From: DATFVA01 sp963774455
Lineage (GTDB): Bacteria; Bacteroidota; Ignavibacteria; Ignavibacteriales; Ignavibacteriaceae
Reading direction: 5' to 3'
Length of the DNA stretch: 64,000 nucleotides
Assembly (NCBI GenBank): GCA_963774455.1
Contig: CAVZFD010000004.1
Coordinates: 310,001-374,000, forward strand
The translations under genes were made by a program, and so were the position numbers. Position 1 is the first letter of the stretch. Each line of letters starts with the position of its first letter. The notes beneath the pieces were generated by a model. It saw only the letters and a list, made by a program, of their open reading frames with translations. It made no database searches and was not told the DNA's origin. This document shows, one piece after another, positions 45,308 through 53,857 of this stretch.

Positions 45308-47305
45308 ATGATGAAGTTTAAAATTAAAAATATTTTCCTGGTGCTCCTGTTTTTTTATATTCCTTTCTCATATGGACAGGCGTCATCCTGGTTCGAACTC
45401 GCTAAAATTGAATTCAACAAAAACACGGTGTACAGTAGGGGGAAGGCAAGGGCCTATATTGAAAAAGCCATTTGGACAGATACCCGGAATGTAGAATACA
45501 GGATGTTAAAAGCAAAGCTGATGGAGTATTTCAGCAGCAGTATGGCTTACGATGTTTATGAGGATATTGTAGAATTGGATCCTGAAAATACAGAGGCGCT
45601 GTTTAATATGGGCCGTATCAAAGAAGAAGAATTTTATGAATATCATAATTCATTTATGAAATATGAAGAAGCTGCGCTGAGTTATAATGATTATGCTTAT
45701 GACGATTTTTATTCAGCTGAAAGTTTTTTTAAAAAAGCCATCAGATCTGACCCTGAGAGAACCGATTCTTATATGCATTTAAGTTATCTGTATTCGGAAG
45801 CGGGAAGGTACGAGCCGGGTATCCCCCTTCTTAAAAAGGTAGTTCAGATAGACTCGCTGAATAAAAAGGCTTACTTGTTTATGGGATACCTTTATTACAA
45901 AACATTAAGTTTTGATTCATCCCAGTCGTCCTATAAAAAAGCACTTAACCTGATGACAGAGGACGAGAAGAAAGCATTCCGTGACAGCACCTCATTTGTG
46001 CTTATGGGTTTTAAAGAAAATGGGGATGAAAGCGCCGATAGTTCTGTAAATAATTTCTGGAATCATAAGGATCCCCTTTTCCTTACCCAATATAATGAAA
46101 GGCTGCTGGAACATTATTCCAGGGTTGCCTATTCGGACCTGATGTTCTCGGTCGCAAAGCAGAATGTTACCGGATGGAAATCCGACAGGGGTGAGATAAT
46201 GCTGAGATACGGTGAACCGGAAAACCACTTCAGATTCAGACCTTATATTAACGCCGGGGGAAGAACTCAAATGATGATGAAAACCGATGTTTGGGTATAT
46301 AAAAATAAAGCTTTCGGATTTACGGATGATTACTGGACCAAAAACTTCCGCTTCAGTACCCCCACGCTCAACGGGCGGTATTATTCACAGTTCGGACTTG
46401 ATACATATGCAGATGTGCAGTCGCTTAGGCGGACCGATCCCGAAGAATATGAACCTAAGTTCAAAGGTCCTGTTTTCAATGTGCCTTATGCCGTAGCTCA
46501 ATTTAAAAACCTGGATAATGATGACGATAGCAATACACAGCTTTATGTTAACTATGCCCTTGATATTTCAAAGGATTATGAGTACCTGGAAAGATATAAT
46601 GTGAAGCATCAGTCGGGACTGTTTTTGTTCGACAGCAGTAATAAACAAATCGGGCAGCAGGTTGAACAATTTACCTACCTGGGAAAAGAAAAAGTATTGA
46701 GATTCAGTCCCGCAGAAAAATACTGGATAAATACAATGACGGCTGAGGCTAAACCTGACTCTCTCTTGCTGGCATTTGAAGTAATAAGGAAAATGGATGG
46801 CGGTGTATCGACCAATCATTTCAAAATGCTGGTTAAAGATTATGACAAAAAGAACCTGGAGCTAAGTGATGTTGTTTTGGCGTCGGCGGTCGAAAAGAAT
46901 TCGCATGGTAAATATGCACTAACAAGGAATAATATCGGAATACTTCCAAATCCCGCAGGGACATTTACGCGCAGCACCCCCGTATATATATATTACGAAG
47001 CATATAACCTTAAGCAGGATGCAGAAAAGAAAACTGCTTTTGATCAGAAAATCACCCTGAAGAAAGTTAATGAAAACTCATTCTTAGAGAACGTATTTTC
47101 ATCTTTGGTTGATTTATTCAGTCATTCCGGTGAAGATGAAGTTACTTTAACCACCGACTACCAGTCATTTCAAAAGAACACACAGGTCTACCTTCAGCTG
47201 GATATGAGCAGCTATCCGCCCGGTGATTATATTATAACAGTTACAATTGAGGATAAACTTGCAGGCAGGGAAGCATCTTCCGAAACATTTTTGAACTGGA
47301 GATGA
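45308..47305 (+). CDS. TPR and GWxTD domain secreted protein
   Basis: A 665-residue protein with signal peptide (FKIKNIFLVLLFFYIPFSYG). Residues 25-240 are TPR-like helices (TEALFNMGRIKEEEF; AESFFKKAIRSDPERTDSYM; KKAYLFMGYLYYKTLSFDSS). GWKSDRGEIMLRYGEPENHF (about residues 288-307) is the GWxTD signature, with PYINAGGRTQMMMKTDVWVY after it. The C-terminal 300 residues are beta-rich (FEVIRKMDGGVSTNHFKMLV; SSYPPGDYIITVTIEDKLAG). GWxTD proteins occur in Bacteroidota, Acidobacteriota and relatives and have no settled function. The TonB-like gene starts 6 bp downstream. Confidence 0.83.
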   Translation: MMKFKIKNIFLVLLFFYIPFSYGQASSWFELAKIEFNKNTVYSRGKARAYIEKAIWTDTRNVEYRMLKAKLMEYFSSSMAYDVYEDIVELDPENTEALFNMGRIKEEEFYEYHNSFMKYEEAALSYNDYAYDDFYSAESFFKKAIRSDPERTDSYMHLSYLYSEAGRYEPGIPLLKKVVQIDSLNKKAYLFMGYLYYKTLSFDSSQSSYKKALNLMTEDEKKAFRDSTSFVLMGFKENGDESADSSVNNFWNHKDPLFLTQYNERLLEHYSRVAYSDLMFSVAKQNVTGWKSDRGEIMLRYGEPENHFRFRPYINAGGRTQMMMKTDVWVYKNKAFGFTDDYWTKNFRFSTPTLNGRYYSQFGLDTYADVQSLRRTDPEEYEPKFKGPVFNVPYAVAQFKNLDNDDDSNTQLYVNYALDISKDYEYLERYNVKHQSGLFLFDSSNKQIGQQVEQFTYLGKEKVLRFSPAEKYWINTMTAEAKPDSLLLAFEVIRKMDGGVSTNHFKMLVKDYDKKNLELSDVVLASAVEKNSHGKYALTRNNIGILPNPAGTFTRSTPVYIYYEAYNLKQDAEKKTAFDQKITLKKVNENSFLENVFSSLVDLFSHSGEDEVTLTTDYQSFQKNTQVYLQLDMSSYPPGDYIITVTIEDKLAGREASSETFLNWR

Positions 47306-47311
47306 TTTAAC

Positions 47312-47914
47312 TTGCTGAAGAACAACAGAACATATTATAAAAGAAACATCCTTATTTCGATAATTATAAGCGAGATACTGGTGATATCGGCTTTTCTATT
47401 TTCACCCAAAGAAATTTTAACATACCGGAAAATTTCATTTGATGATCCGATAATCCTTATAAACGATATTCCTCAGACCACGCAGAGTTCGGGTAAGCAG
47501 GCTCTTTCCCCCGCACCTGAAGTCCCTCCGATTTTTATCGATGAAGAGATCGATTCTTACGAAATCCTTGGGGATGTTTCACTGACGCAGGGAACAGAAG
47601 AAAATGGTGAACATTCGTCTGATGACCTGGCCGGACAGGGAGGTGTACAATATGCCAGGTTGGCTCCACGGTTATTATATGAGGTGGTTCCGGCCGGAGG
47701 TGAGGAGGACGATTACCATGGCAGACTTCAGATATCACTCAAAATTAACCCGGACGGAAAAGTTATAGATCACCGTATTTTATTTAATTCCCTGGATTGC
47801 TTCGATTGTCTCAATAATCTCATAAGGGCAGCGTACAAATCAAAGTGGGAACCTGCCGCCGTCAACGGAAAGAATGAAGATTATTGGGTCGTAAAATCCT
47901 ACACATTCAATTGA
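47312..47914 (+). CDS. TonB-like C-terminal domain protein
   Basis: A 200-residue protein with a short basic N-terminus, one membrane helix (ILISIIISEILVISAFLF), an acidic, Pro-containing periplasmic linker (QALSPAPEVPPIFIDEEIDS), and a C-terminal domain with LQISLKINPDGKVIDHRILF and RAAYKSKWEPAAVNGKNEDY, matching the TonB-C theme (V-x-I-x-PDG-x-V, then A-x2-W-x-F/P-A). The Pro/Lys spacer is short for a true energy transducer. The start is a TTG with GGAG ten bases upstream, overlapping the end of the GWxTD gene region. It is probably co-translated with that gene. Confidence 0.7.
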   Translation: MLKNNRTYYKRNILISIIISEILVISAFLFSPKEILTYRKISFDDPIILINDIPQTTQSSGKQALSPAPEVPPIFIDEEIDSYEILGDVSLTQGTEENGEHSSDDLAGQGGVQYARLAPRLLYEVVPAGGEEDDYHGRLQISLKINPDGKVIDHRILFNSLDCFDCLNNLIRAAYKSKWEPAAVNGKNEDYWVVKSYTFN

Positions 47915-47968
47915 ATTAATTAAACTAATGGATAAATTTTTAGAAGCCGCTATAGACGAAGCAATTAT

Positions 47969-49162
47969 TTACCAGTTGATGGATGTGTATTGCTTCATGG
48001 CTTTATTATCCAGGGGTTCTAAGGGTTTAAAGGTAGTTGTCATCTTGTACGTCCCCGGAGAAGCATTCTGAATAGCTAGTGTCAGTTCAGTAATATGCAG
48101 GCAGTAATCGGCCGCTAACCAGGAGGGACGCTGCTCAGTTACAGCATTAGCCAGTTCGGCAACTCCCCTTGCATAATCCTGGTAGTGACGTGCATTTTTT
48201 TTCTTCCAGCTGGATTTCTTCACCGGGGGGTACACCTTATAATTCGGATCGAACCATGCTTTCACAAAGGGATACCGTTCAGCAATCGGGTATCTTTGAA
48301 CTCTGAATTTCAGCTTTGAATATTTATCCACATACACCGGGGCAAAGTAATTTAGAATTTCTTCAATTTTCAAAATCCCTTTTTCGCCGATGATCTGCAT
48401 GCTATGGTTATAAGGACCTAACAGGCTGCAGGTAAGCCTGGCAGTCGTTCCTGAATCGAACGTAATGCATGATACTGACATATCGGGAGCTGATACAAGC
48501 AGCGGCACTCCAGGCTCCACCGTTTTATCAGGCCAGAAACAATTTGAATATGTGGTGACGGTTTTTGCCGGACCAAAAAAAGCTGCCAGCCAGGTAAGGT
48601 GGTAACCGACGTGCACTATAGGAAATCCGACTTTGAACATGTCTTTGTACGGGTAAGGACCTCCTGAAGTACCATGCCAGGTATGAGGTCCTTGTAAATG
48701 GAGGGGACCGTCATCATATTCAGCATAGACCAACCGCGGCGTTCCGATTTCACCGCTGCGCAAAGCTTTCCATAACGTTTGTGCTGCCTCACCCAGGATG
48801 CCGCAAGGGGCTGAAGATAAATAAAGACCCTTTCGTTCGGCCAATGCTGTTAATTCCTGAGCATCAGAAAATTTTGTTGTCATCGGTTTATCGGAATAAA
48901 CATGCTTTCCCGCCTCCAGGCACATTTTTGAAACTTCAAAATGAGTATCTGCATCGGAGAGGTTTACGATCAGTTCAATCCCGGGCACGGATAACAAAGC
49001 TTCGACGGAAGGAGCGGTTTTTACAGAGTAGAAGGTTCCGAACCGGGCAGCAAGTTCGGGGTCCTTGTCCGTTACCGCAGCTAACTCAAGATGAGGGTAA
49101 TTTTTAAGACTCTGTATATATGTATCAGCCACATAATTACACCCGACAAACCCGATCCGCAT
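47969..49162 (-). CDS. Gfo/Idh/MocA family oxidoreductase
   Basis: A 397-residue NAD(P)-dependent sugar dehydrogenase-like enzyme. The Rossmann fold starts MRIGFVGCNYVADTYIQSLK (GxGxxA-type); ELIVNLSDADTHFEVSKMCL and GKHVYSDKPMTTKFSDAQEL contain the EKP/DKP motif, here SDKP, with Lys conserved. The C-terminal alpha/beta domain contains GSHNHSM-like text (LGPYNHSMQIIGEKGILKIE). Closely paralogous to the frameshifted gene at 50171-51365, with a family 2 glycosyltransferase between them. Substrate probably a nucleotide sugar or inositol derivative. Confidence 0.87.
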   Translation of the reverse strand: MRIGFVGCNYVADTYIQSLKNYPHLELAAVTDKDPELAARFGTFYSVKTAPSVEALLSVPGIELIVNLSDADTHFEVSKMCLEAGKHVYSDKPMTTKFSDAQELTALAERKGLYLSSAPCGILGEAAQTLWKALRSGEIGTPRLVYAEYDDGPLHLQGPHTWHGTSGGPYPYKDMFKVGFPIVHVGYHLTWLAAFFGPAKTVTTYSNCFWPDKTVEPGVPLLVSAPDMSVSCITFDSGTTARLTCSLLGPYNHSMQIIGEKGILKIEEILNYFAPVYVDKYSKLKFRVQRYPIAERYPFVKAWFDPNYKVYPPVKKSSWKKKNARHYQDYARGVAELANAVTEQRPSWLAADYCLHITELTLAIQNASPGTYKMTTTFKPLEPLDNKAMKQYTSINW

Positions 49163-49203
49163 ACTTGCCTCGCAGTTTAAGTTATTTATAAAAAGAAAAC
49201 CTA

Positions 49204-50133
49204 TTATTTAAATTTCAATTTTTCAACCGGCTTCCGTCCCGTCATATATCCCATGCTCCTCCGCAGTGACGATAATAGAACCATCCACCAGCCCCTGGAG
49301 ATAAGCCTGAATCCATCACGGTAGTGGCCGTTCAGTATTGCAAGTTTGCTCCAGTAATAGATCAATCCACCGTACCAGCAAAACCTTTCAATCCGCCGCT
49401 CCCGTCCTCCGGGGTACAAACCCGATTTTTCCTTTTCCAGCAGCCTGAAGATACCTTCAACAAATAAGTGAACCTTATGAACCGCATTTGATGAATGCAT
49501 CCTGTACCACACAGTAGCGGGATCAAGAATGATAATCAATTTTCCGGCGGTCCCCATTTTTGTCAGCAGGTCCTGAATATCCTGGTAAAATATACCCTGC
49601 GTCCATCCTCCTGCCGCCTGGAAAGAAGACCTGTTAACAATAAGGGCACTTGTGTTATAAATGGCTGGACGGTCCTTTGAAAAAAAGTCGGGATACTCAA
49701 CGAAGCTGATGTTTTCTGGAACACCGGTCGTCCCTGCTTCAGGAACCTTCCCGTTAAATATAATGACTTTGCCTATAATTATTTTAGGACTGCGGGTATT
49801 TATACACCCGTCATATACATCAAGAGCCCGGGGCATGAGCACATCATCGCCATCGAGAAAAACAATATACTCGCCCCTGGCAAGGGAGGCACCTTTATTA
49901 CGAGACGCATATACCCCGCTGTTTTTGGGGAGGACAGATAAGGTTATCGAATCGCCGAAAGTTTTAAGGATAGCGGCAGTGCCGTCGCTTGAGTTATCAT
50001 CCACAACAATAACTTCCTTATCCGGATGAGTTTGACGCAGCACTGATTCAACTGCTTCACGTATGAAACCTTCCTGGTTATAAGTAGCGATAACAATGCT
50101 GAAACGTATATCCGGCAAACTGCCCATCTCCAA
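49204..50133 (-). CDS. Family 2 glycosyltransferase
   Basis: A 309-residue GT-A glycosyltransferase: IRFSIVIATYNQEGFIREAV, VIVVDDNSSDGTAAIL and the DxD-type YIVFLDGDDVLMPRALDVYD (DGDD). The C-terminal part has WMVLLSSLRRSMGYM, basic and amphipathic. It lies 37 bp after the frameshifted Gfo/Idh/MocA gene and 41 bp before the intact one, so all three would be one transcript. It may use the oxidised sugar made by those enzymes. Confidence 0.86.
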   Translation of the reverse strand: MEMGSLPDIRFSIVIATYNQEGFIREAVESVLRQTHPDKEVIVVDDNSSDGTAAILKTFGDSITLSVLPKNSGVYASRNKGASLARGEYIVFLDGDDVLMPRALDVYDGCINTRSPKIIIGKVIIFNGKVPEAGTTGVPENISFVEYPDFFSKDRPAIYNTSALIVNRSSFQAAGGWTQGIFYQDIQDLLTKMGTAGKLIIILDPATVWYRMHSSNAVHKVHLFVEGIFRLLEKEKSGLYPGGRERRIERFCWYGGLIYYWSKLAILNGHYRDGFRLISRGWWMVLLSSLRRSMGYMTGRKPVEKLKFK

Positions 50134-50170
50134 AAACTTAATCGTGTTCTGTTAAATTAACTATGGATTC

Positions 50171-51365
50171 CTACCAATCTATTGATAAAAACTCTTTCAA
50201 TGTTTCACCCTCCAAAGGCTGAAGCGGTTCAAAAGTTGTAGTAACCTTATAAGGTACTTCTGTAACATTCTGGACAGCGCACACCAATTCAGTAACATGC
50301 AGACAAAAATCTTCTGGAAGATTTGACCGGCGCTTTTCTGTAATTGCGTTCACCTGGTCTGCAATGCCCCTGGCATAATCCTGGCGGTGGCGCTCATTAC
50401 GATCCTTCCAGCCGATATTTCTTCAGCGGCGGATACTCCTTATAATTAGGGTCGAACCAGGCCTTTAAGAACGGATACCGTTTTGATAAAGAATACCTCT
50501 GGGCCCGGAATTTAATATCCGAATATTTGTCGACGTAAACCGGGGCAGTAAAGTTCAGGCAATCCCCCACGAAAAGGATGCCCTTATCTCCGATCATTTT
50601 CATACTATGATTATAAGGACCCAGCAGAGTACATGTTAACCTGACTACCACACCCGACTCAAATGTTAAAACAGCAACAGACATATCCGGATTAGTTACG
50701 TGCACAGTTTCCTGCGGATTTATGGTTTTATCAGGCCACAAACAGGATGAAAAGGCTGTGATGGTTTTTGCCGGTCCGAAGTAAGCGGCAAACCAGGCAA
50801 GGTAGTACCCGGCGTGTGAAATAGGGAAGCCGACCGTGAACTCATCCACGAAGGGGAAAGGAGCGCCTGAAGGCTTAAGCCAGGTATCAGGCTCCTGCAA
50901 TTGAACAGGACCGTCATCCATTTCAGCATAAACCGCACGGACATTACCAATCGCACCGCTGAGGTAAGCCTTCCATAAAGTCTGGGCAGTTTCACCAAGA
51001 ATTCCGCAGGGAGCTGAAGATAAATAAAGACCCTTACTTTTAGCCAGGTCAACCAGTGCCTGACCTTCAGTTAAATTAACCGTCATTGGTTTTTCAGAGT
51101 ATACGTGTTTCCCCGCCTCAAGGCACATTTTTGAAACCTCAAAATGGCTGTTAGGATTAGTCAGGTTAACCACAAGCTCAACATCGTAATCTGAGAGCAT
51201 TTTTTCAGTGGTAGGACTTACTGCTATACCATAATGATCACCAAAAGCTCTGGAACGTTCCTGGTTCCGGTCAGTCACCACCACCAGTTCGAGCTGAGGA
51301 TAATTTTCAATATGCTCTATATATAGATCGGCCGTATAACCGCAGCCCACAAACCCAATACGCAA
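50171..51365 (-). pseudogene. Gfo/Idh/MocA oxidoreductase gene split by a frameshift
   Basis: From 51365 the product (MRIGFVGCGYTADLYIEHIE) tracks the paralogue at 47969 for 322 residues, including HVYSEKPMTVNLTEGQAL and LGPYNHSMKMIGDKGILFVG, then stops at 50397. In the next frame homology resumes at once (GWKDRNERHRQDYARGIADQ, matching WKKKNARHYQDYARGVAELA) and continues to 50171 (ending TLKEFLSIDW). The shift lies near 50410, in AAATATCGGCTGG. One base would restore a 397-residue enzyme. This is one event, so a sequencing error remains possible; otherwise a recent pseudogene. Confidence 0.8.
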
Positions 51366-51748
51366 CGAATACCTCTTAAATAATTATTAGCAGCAGGATT
51401 GCGGCAGCCGTAATATCGAAGTTCAGGTAAAGGCCGCAGCATATACTATTAAAAGTCAGATATATTAAAGAGAAAAAAAAGCGGAGTGGAGACCTTCACT
51501 TCGAAAGAATTACCAGGTCGCCTGGAACCGTATATTGTTCTTTTTTTGAAATCGAATATACCAAAGGCACTATTGACTATCAAAAAAATCTTTCCTTCAA
51601 TTTCAGCGGCGACACGGACCCAAAATAATATGATAAAAAACAATAATAATCAGCATGATAGATAATGTAGGAACTTAAATTGTTGATGTAATTTTAATTA
51701 TTTTTCTGTCGGATCGCCAAACTCATTATCACCAGTCCTGAGAGGAAA
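51366..51748. other. Divergent spacer, no gene seen
   Basis: 380 bp between the frameshifted oxidoreductase and the methyltransferase gene. GAGAGG precedes the latter's ATG by seven bases. A long unsupported minus-strand frame (51449-51643) has no ribosome-binding site and an unconvincing composition. Confidence 0.35.
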
Positions 51749-52393
51749 ATGGAAGACAAAAATCATTGGTATGATGGATTATTTTACGATAAACTAATCG
51801 CACCTAATCAAGATAGAATGTTCGGGAAAATAAAAGAAATAATTGAACCCGATTCTGAAATTCTTGATGTTGGCTGTGGAACAGGAAGATTAGAATTTTT
51901 TCTGGCGGATAAATGTAAGAAGATTACGGGCATCGACTTATCTAAAAAGAATATTACCCGGGCAGAACTAAATTTAAAAGCGAGTAACGCCAAGAACATA
52001 GATTTCAGGCATACAGGATTTAGCAATTTCATTAAAAATAATTCGCACTCTTTCGATTACGTTATTACGACATATGTAATACATGAATTAGCTTACAAAG
52101 AGAGGTTATCATTACTCAAAGGCATTTCAGGAATTGCGGAAAAAATTATTGTTGGCGATTATCTTGTCCCTCGTCCCCGGGGATTTTGGTCTGTACTAAA
52201 TGAAATAGTTGAATTCGCAGCAGGTAAAGACCATTATGATAATTTTAAATCCTTCGTAAGGCATGAAGGTATAGCAGGTTTGCTGGACGAAAGCGGTTTA
52301 AAAATTCATCAGGAAATTAAGAACGAACCTTCAACAAGCTACATAGCTGTCTTAAAACCATCCGGTAAGGGCCTTAATAGGAAAGTATATTAG
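51749..52393 (+). CDS. Class I SAM-dependent methyltransferase
   Basis: A 214-residue methyltransferase-fold protein with EILDVGCGTGRLEFFLADKC (motif I), KITGIDLSKKNITRAEL (Asp of strand 2) and SFDYVITTYVIHELAYKERL (motif II). The pattern is near that of UbiE/ArsM-like small-molecule enzymes. It is a single gene with AT-rich flanks on both sides. Substrate unknown. Confidence 0.83.
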   Translation: MEDKNHWYDGLFYDKLIAPNQDRMFGKIKEIIEPDSEILDVGCGTGRLEFFLADKCKKITGIDLSKKNITRAELNLKASNAKNIDFRHTGFSNFIKNNSHSFDYVITTYVIHELAYKERLSLLKGISGIAEKIIVGDYLVPRPRGFWSVLNEIVEFAAGKDHYDNFKSFVRHEGIAGLLDESGLKIHQEIKNEPSTSYIAVLKPSGKGLNRKVY

Positions 52394-52660
52394 GCATATA
52401 ACAATTTCCTTTGGTTCCCAATCAAAAGTTTACCTAATTTAATGTGCCGGATAAAATACTTTTCGGGCCGGGATTTAAGTTTTATAAATAAATGAAAATT
52501 CATTTAGCTATTCAATCAGTTCTCGTAATGCTTTGGTAGTAAGTATTGAGATTTCAGTAATTGATCAACCTTCCAATATCATCTCCTCCCCGGGTATATC
52601 CCATTTGTTTATCATCATTGTTCCGGATAGACAACTAACCAACCTTTTGAAGGGCAGAAT

Positions 52661-53608
52661 ATGAAAGCAATTATATGTACGAAATACGGACCGCCGGAAG
52701 TTCTTCAACTAAGAGAAGTTGAAAAACCTGTGCCGAAAAGTAATGAAGTGCTGATAAAAATAATTGCCACGACAGTACACATAGGGGATACAAAAATCCG
52801 GCGTTTAGCCCCCGGTTTGGGTCCCGTAAAAGATTTCTTTTTCAAGCCTCTGATGCGGATCATAGTAGGATTTAAAGGACCGAGGAAAAAAATACTTGGA
52901 ATGGAACTCGCAGGAGACATTGAGGCTATAGGAAAGGATGTCACCCTATTTAAGGTAGGAGATCCTGTTTTTGCATCTACTGAATTCAGATATGGCACTT
53001 ATGCCGAATATTGCTGTATGCCGGAAAAGAGTGCTCTTGCAATTAAACCATCCAATTTAAGCTACGAGGAAGCAGCGGCGGTATCCAATGCCGGATTAAC
53101 AGCGCTGGTTAATTTCAGGAAAGTAAATATCCGGAAAGGTCAAAAAATATTAGTCTACGGAGCATCCGGCAGCGTTGGAACCTATGCAGTGCAGATAGCC
53201 AGGCACCTGGGAGCGGAAGTCACCGGAGTTTGCAGTACCGCGAACCTGGAAATGGTAAAATCCCTTGGGGCTGTTACAGTTATCGATTACACAAAAGAGG
53301 ACTTTACACAAAGAGATGAAAAGTACGACGTAATATTTGATGCTGTAGGCAAAATTAAATATTCAAATTGCAGAAAATCATTAACAAAGACAGGGCGTTA
53401 TCTATCCTCACTGGCCCTGTCAGGCAACATAAAATTAAAGGCTGAGGATCTTAACCATCTCAAAGAACTCTGCGAGGCAGGAGAGCTAAGAACAGTAATA
53501 GACAGACGTTACCCTATGGAACAAATAGCAGAGGCACATGAATATGTCGATAGAGGTCACAAAAAAGGAAATGTAATACTAACAATTTGTCATAATGACA
53601 AAAGATAA
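52661..53608 (+). CDS. MDR-family NAD(P)H:quinone oxidoreductase-like enzyme
   Basis: A 315-residue medium-chain dehydrogenase/reductase. It begins MKAIICTKYGPPEVLQLREV, has GMELAGDIEAIGKDVTLFKV, and a nucleotide-binding loop KILVYGASGSVGTYAVQIAR (AxGxxG type preferring NADPH). The structural and catalytic zinc Cys clusters are absent, so it belongs to the zinc-independent quinone-reductase/enoyl-reductase branch. DYTKEDFTQRDEKYDVIFDAV is typical. The 3' end carries a TTTGTCAT-A-ATGACAAA palindrome (53585-53601). Confidence 0.88.
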   Translation: MKAIICTKYGPPEVLQLREVEKPVPKSNEVLIKIIATTVHIGDTKIRRLAPGLGPVKDFFFKPLMRIIVGFKGPRKKILGMELAGDIEAIGKDVTLFKVGDPVFASTEFRYGTYAEYCCMPEKSALAIKPSNLSYEEAAAVSNAGLTALVNFRKVNIRKGQKILVYGASGSVGTYAVQIARHLGAEVTGVCSTANLEMVKSLGAVTVIDYTKEDFTQRDEKYDVIFDAVGKIKYSNCRKSLTKTGRYLSSLALSGNIKLKAEDLNHLKELCEAGELRTVIDRRYPMEQIAEAHEYVDRGHKKGNVILTICHNDKR

Positions 53609-53857
53609 TGCTCCTGGAATCTTTTATCTGAGCCTGTGTTGTTATAAATCCTTCACTTCCACCCAGGCAGGATCACCCATAGCAATTTCATAAACCTTCA
53701 TTCATTTTATTCGAAATGTTTTTGGCGTATTTATTCGAGTAATATTGGAGGATATGTGTTATTTGATTATTTTCATCGATTATCCCGCAAGCGGGGTCCC
53801 CATTCGTTACTTCAGAATGAGATAGCAGTAGTAAGGATATCGAAAGACATACTGATA
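53609..53857. other. Spacer with possible gene-end remnant
   Basis: Minus-strand 53640-53697 could encode a C-terminal KVYEIAMGDPAWVEVKDL and stop but lacks an upstream frame. CCCGC-AAG-CGGGG (53783-53795) is a short hairpin. No complete gene. Confidence 0.3.
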
